From an uncultured Eubacteriales bacterium (GTDB lineage Bacteria > Bacillota > Clostridia > Lachnospirales > Lachnospiraceae): a stretch of DNA of 15,549 nt. The translations under genes were made by a program, and so were the position numbers. Under the pieces are notes generated by a model. That model searched no databases. It was not told where the DNA came from and worked only from the letters and a program-made list of their open reading frames with translations. Shown piece after piece: positions 13,290 to 15,549 of the stretch; positions within the stretch are counted from its first letter, which is position 1, and each line of letters opens with the position of its first letter. The stretch lies in assembly GCA_900545455.1 (NCBI GenBank), contig UQZF01000047.1, positions 1-15,549 on the forward strand. The letters run 5' to 3'.

Positions 13290-15369
13290 AGAATACCTCT
13301 TCCGTTCCAACGATACAAACACACTTTTTCGCCCGGGTAACCGCAGTATAGAGTATGTTGCGGTTCATAAGCATTCTCGGTCCCGACAGAAGCGGAATCA
13401 CAACCGCCGGATATTCGCTTCCCTGTGACTTATGTACAGTGACCGCATAGGCAAGCTCCAGCTCATCCAGCTGCTTAAAAGGATATTCCACATATCTGTC
13501 ATCCTCAAATTTTACGGTCAGCTTCTCCGAATAAAAATTGATATTGTCTATGACACCCATATCGCCGTTGAACACCCCCATGCCGCGGTCGGTAGGTATG
13601 CCATGCTTACCTCGGGTCTCCCATTCTATCTGATAATTATTTTTTATCTGCATGACCTTGTCTCCCTCGCGGAATATGGTCGTACCGATTTCTTTTTCCT
13701 GCTTTGAGGAATCCTTGGGATTAAGATATTCCTGCAGCACGGTGTTAAGCCTCTCAACTCCCAGCATTCCCTTTCTCGTCGGTGTCAGCACCTGAATGTC
13801 AAAAGGCTTGGCATTAACATACTTCGGAAGCTTCTGCGACACAAGCGTTATCATCGCTCCTATCACATTGCCCGCTTCCTCCCTCTTTATAAATATGAAG
13901 TCCTTGCTCGACGGTCCTATCGGGAACTTTTCACCCGCATTAATCTTATGCGCATTCACAATGATGTCGCTCTCGGTTGCCTGTCTGAAAATCTTTGTGA
14001 GTTTCACCACATTGAATCTCTCGGACGCTATAATGTCCCTCAGAACATTTCCCGGTCCGACCGAAGGAAGCTGATTGACATCGCCCACAAGAATAAGTCT
14101 TGTTCCGGGAGTCACCGCCTTAAGAAGGCTGTTCATAAGAAAAATATCAACCATCGACATCTCATCAATTATGATGACGTCGGCATCTATCGGATTCTCC
14201 TCATTTCGCAGAAAGCTTGCAGCCCTGTCATCCTCCGGTGCCCCCGACAGCTCAAGCATTCGGTGTATTGTCTGTGCCTCGCATCCCGTCGCCTCCGTCA
14301 TTCGCTTGGCAGCGCGTCCGGTAGGTGCAGCAAGACGGATTTCCATTCCCTCACCTTCAAAATACCTGATTATCGTATTGATTGTCGTGGTCTTACCTGT
14401 TCCCGGTCCTCCGGTTATGACAAGCAGTCCCGAGCTTATCGCCTGTACAACCGCATCCCTCTGCCTGTCATCAAGCTCAATCTTCTCAGCCTTCTCTATT
14501 CGTCTGATGCGGTCGGCAACCTTGTCCTTGTCAATGCTTTCCCTGGCGTCAAGTGCTTTAAGTGCATAAGCCACTGACATTTCCATATAATAATAGGAGG
14601 CTCCGTATATCAGACGTTCGTCCTCCGGAAGCTGCTGCTTTACCACAATCTTCCTGTCCATCGACAAATCCGAGAGCTGTCTGTCTATATCATCAATTTC
14701 CGTATCCAGCAGATTATTGAGCTGTTCCAGCAGTTCACCCTGTGGCAGATAGATATGTCCGTTGCCCGTCGCCTGAAGCAGAGTGTACATGATGCCGCTC
14801 TTGATTCTGAAATCCGAATCAGCTTCTATGCCTGCTTTTCTTGCAATCTCATCGGCGATTCTGAATCCCACTCCCGCAATGTCATCCGCGAGGCGGTATG
14901 GATTCTCCTTCATAATAGTATAGAATGATGCGCCATACTGATTATATATCTTTGCCGAAAGAGCCATTGAAATTCCATAGTCCTGCAAAAACATCATGGC
15001 ATTGCGCATATCTCTTTTTGCAGTTACGTTGTCGGATATTTCCATAGCCATACGCTGGCTTATGCCTTTAATCTCGGCAAGTCTTTCCGGCTCCTGCTCA
15101 ATTATTCTGAGGGTATCCGCCTTAAATCTTCGCACAATTCTCGAAGCCAATGCCGCTCCTATACCCTTTATCGCGCCTGATGCAAGATAACGCTCCACCG
15201 ACTTCTCATCCTCCGGCGGAATATCCTCACAGGTCTCAATCTTTAACTGCTGCCCATATACAGAATGTTCCGTATATTCACCGGAGACTTCAACAAACTC
15301 GCCTTCGGTAACATACGGAACATTCCCTACACAGGTGAGCTCATCCCCATCAAGGTCAAGCTCAAACAC
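13216..15369 (-). CDS. recD2: RecD2-type ATP-dependent 5'-3' DNA helicase, 5' end uncertain
   Basis: RecD2 is a superfamily 1B helicase acting in DNA repair and replication, without RecB/C partners. From GTG 15369 the product is 717 residues: N-terminal OB-like region, helix-hairpin-helix repeats (GAIKGIGAALASRIV, LAEIKGISQRMA), and Walker A GGPGTGKTT (320-328, K326). Walker B is IIIDEMS (D402/E403), followed by VGDVNQLPSVGPG, KIFRQA, and the C-terminal VTVHKSQGSEYPAV and LYTAVTRAK motifs. The conserved entry NEDNGYTVFEL straddles the GTG: six of its residues lie upstream in frame. But no ATG/GTG/TTG occurs between there and an in-frame TGA (15435-15433), so a 1-nt frameshift or an unusual start is likely. 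Confidence 0.88.
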   Translation of the reverse strand: MFELDLDGDELTCVGNVPYVTEGEFVEVSGEYTEHSVYGQQLKIETCEDIPPEDEKSVERYLASGAIKGIGAALASRIVRRFKADTLRIIEQEPERLAEIKGISQRMAMEISDNVTAKRDMRNAMMFLQDYGISMALSAKIYNQYGASFYTIMKENPYRLADDIAGVGFRIADEIARKAGIEADSDFRIKSGIMYTLLQATGNGHIYLPQGELLEQLNNLLDTEIDDIDRQLSDLSMDRKIVVKQQLPEDERLIYGASYYYMEMSVAYALKALDARESIDKDKVADRIRRIEKAEKIELDDRQRDAVVQAISSGLLVITGGPGTGKTTTINTIIRYFEGEGMEIRLAAPTGRAAKRMTEATGCEAQTIHRMLELSGAPEDDRAASFLRNEENPIDADVIIIDEMSMVDIFLMNSLLKAVTPGTRLILVGDVNQLPSVGPGNVLRDIIASERFNVVKLTKIFRQATESDIIVNAHKINAGEKFPIGPSSKDFIFIKREEAGNVIGAMITLVSQKLPKYVNAKPFDIQVLTPTRKGMLGVERLNTVLQEYLNPKDSSKQEKEIGTTIFREGDKVMQIKNNYQIEWETRGKHGIPTDRGMGVFNGDMGVIDNINFYSEKLTVKFEDDRYVEYPFKQLDELELAYAVTVHKSQGSEYPAVVIPLLSGPRMLMNRNILYTAVTRAKKCVCIVGTEEVFYGMVENGNEQKRYSTLAKRIQECG

Positions 15370-15473
15370 CGTGTAGCCGTTATCTTCATTTCTATATACT
15401 ATTTTATTGGATATGCACTTAACATACCTCCATCACTTGAAATTACAATTTTTATGTTGAGAAATAAATAAAA

Positions 15474-15549
15474 TTATTGCAAAGCATCCCCAAATAACTT
15501 ATCTACCAATAAATCAATATTATCAAATTCGTCCACTATTATTTTATAT
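15474..15549 (-). CDS. 3' end of an unidentified upstream gene (partial)
   Basis: A reading frame enters the window at 15548 and runs 24 codons to TAA (15476-15474), giving a C-terminus IVDEFDNIDLLVDKLFGDALQ. The acidic, hydrophobic pattern looks like a real protein end, but it is too short to name. It lies 38 nt before the TGA preceding recD2 and would be in the same transcript. Confidence 0.45.
   Translation of the reverse strand, partial: YKIIVDEFDNIDLLVDKLFGDALQ

Noticed and set aside
1..15549. tRNA, rRNA, CRISPR array, phage genes or transposase
   Set aside because: No cloverleaf, repeat-spacer pattern or transposase/integrase coding was seen. The two palindromic elements are non-coding.

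Overview
The window reads as one late-flagellar gene cluster from a motile Clostridia-type Firmicute. Lachnospiraceae (Roseburia/Agathobacter/Lachnospira/Butyrivibrio relatives) is my best guess. This rests on protein style, gene order, strong GGAGG ribosome sites and SigD/FliA-type promoters, not on a database search. Every confident gene is on the minus strand, so transcription runs from high to low coordinates. The order parallels the Bacillus subtilis comF-yvyF-flgM-flgN-flgK-flgL-fliW-csrA-hag-fliD-fliS block.

In transcription order: the 3' tip of an unidentified gene (15549-15474); recD2 helicase, whose 5' end is abnormal; comF, overlapping the recD2 end; yvyF, closed by an intrinsic terminator; a SigD-like promoter, then flgM, flgN, flgK, a second flgK paralogue and flgL; a ~205-nt inverted-repeat element (5989-6195); fliW and csrA, overlapping by 7 nt; a ~300-nt inverted-repeat element (4958-5260); a good SigD promoter, then flaG, fliD (with a repeat-bearing insert), fliS (with its own SigA-like promoter) and a FliT/FlgN-like helical gene; finally a separately promoted flagellin gene with a structured leader and a clean terminator at 187-219. 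Positions 1-180 hold part of a second copy of the 4958-5260 element.

The genes form the hook-filament junction (FlgK, FlgL), filament (flagellin, FlaG, FliD cap), export chaperones (FlgN, FliS, FliT-like), the anti-sigma checkpoint (FlgM) and the FliW-CsrA-flagellin translational switch. The flagellin leader carries a textbook CsrA-type hairpin (6-bp stem, hexaloop AUGGAU) just upstream of the ribosome site.

The most interesting signal is in the gap next to csrA. On the plus strand, inside nearly perfect long inverted arms, two adjacent stem-loops display the CsrA-type hexaloops ACGGAU and ACGGAA. The partial copy at the window start keeps a matching hairpin (AUGGAG) whose stem has changed on both sides compatibly. 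One of these hairpins closely mimics the flagellin-leader site. This suggests a repeat-borne CsrA-titrating RNA, resembling what I remember of the Rfam TwoAYGGAY motif, beside a FliW-CsrA system not known to use a decoy RNA. Transcription of that strand is not demonstrated by the sequence.
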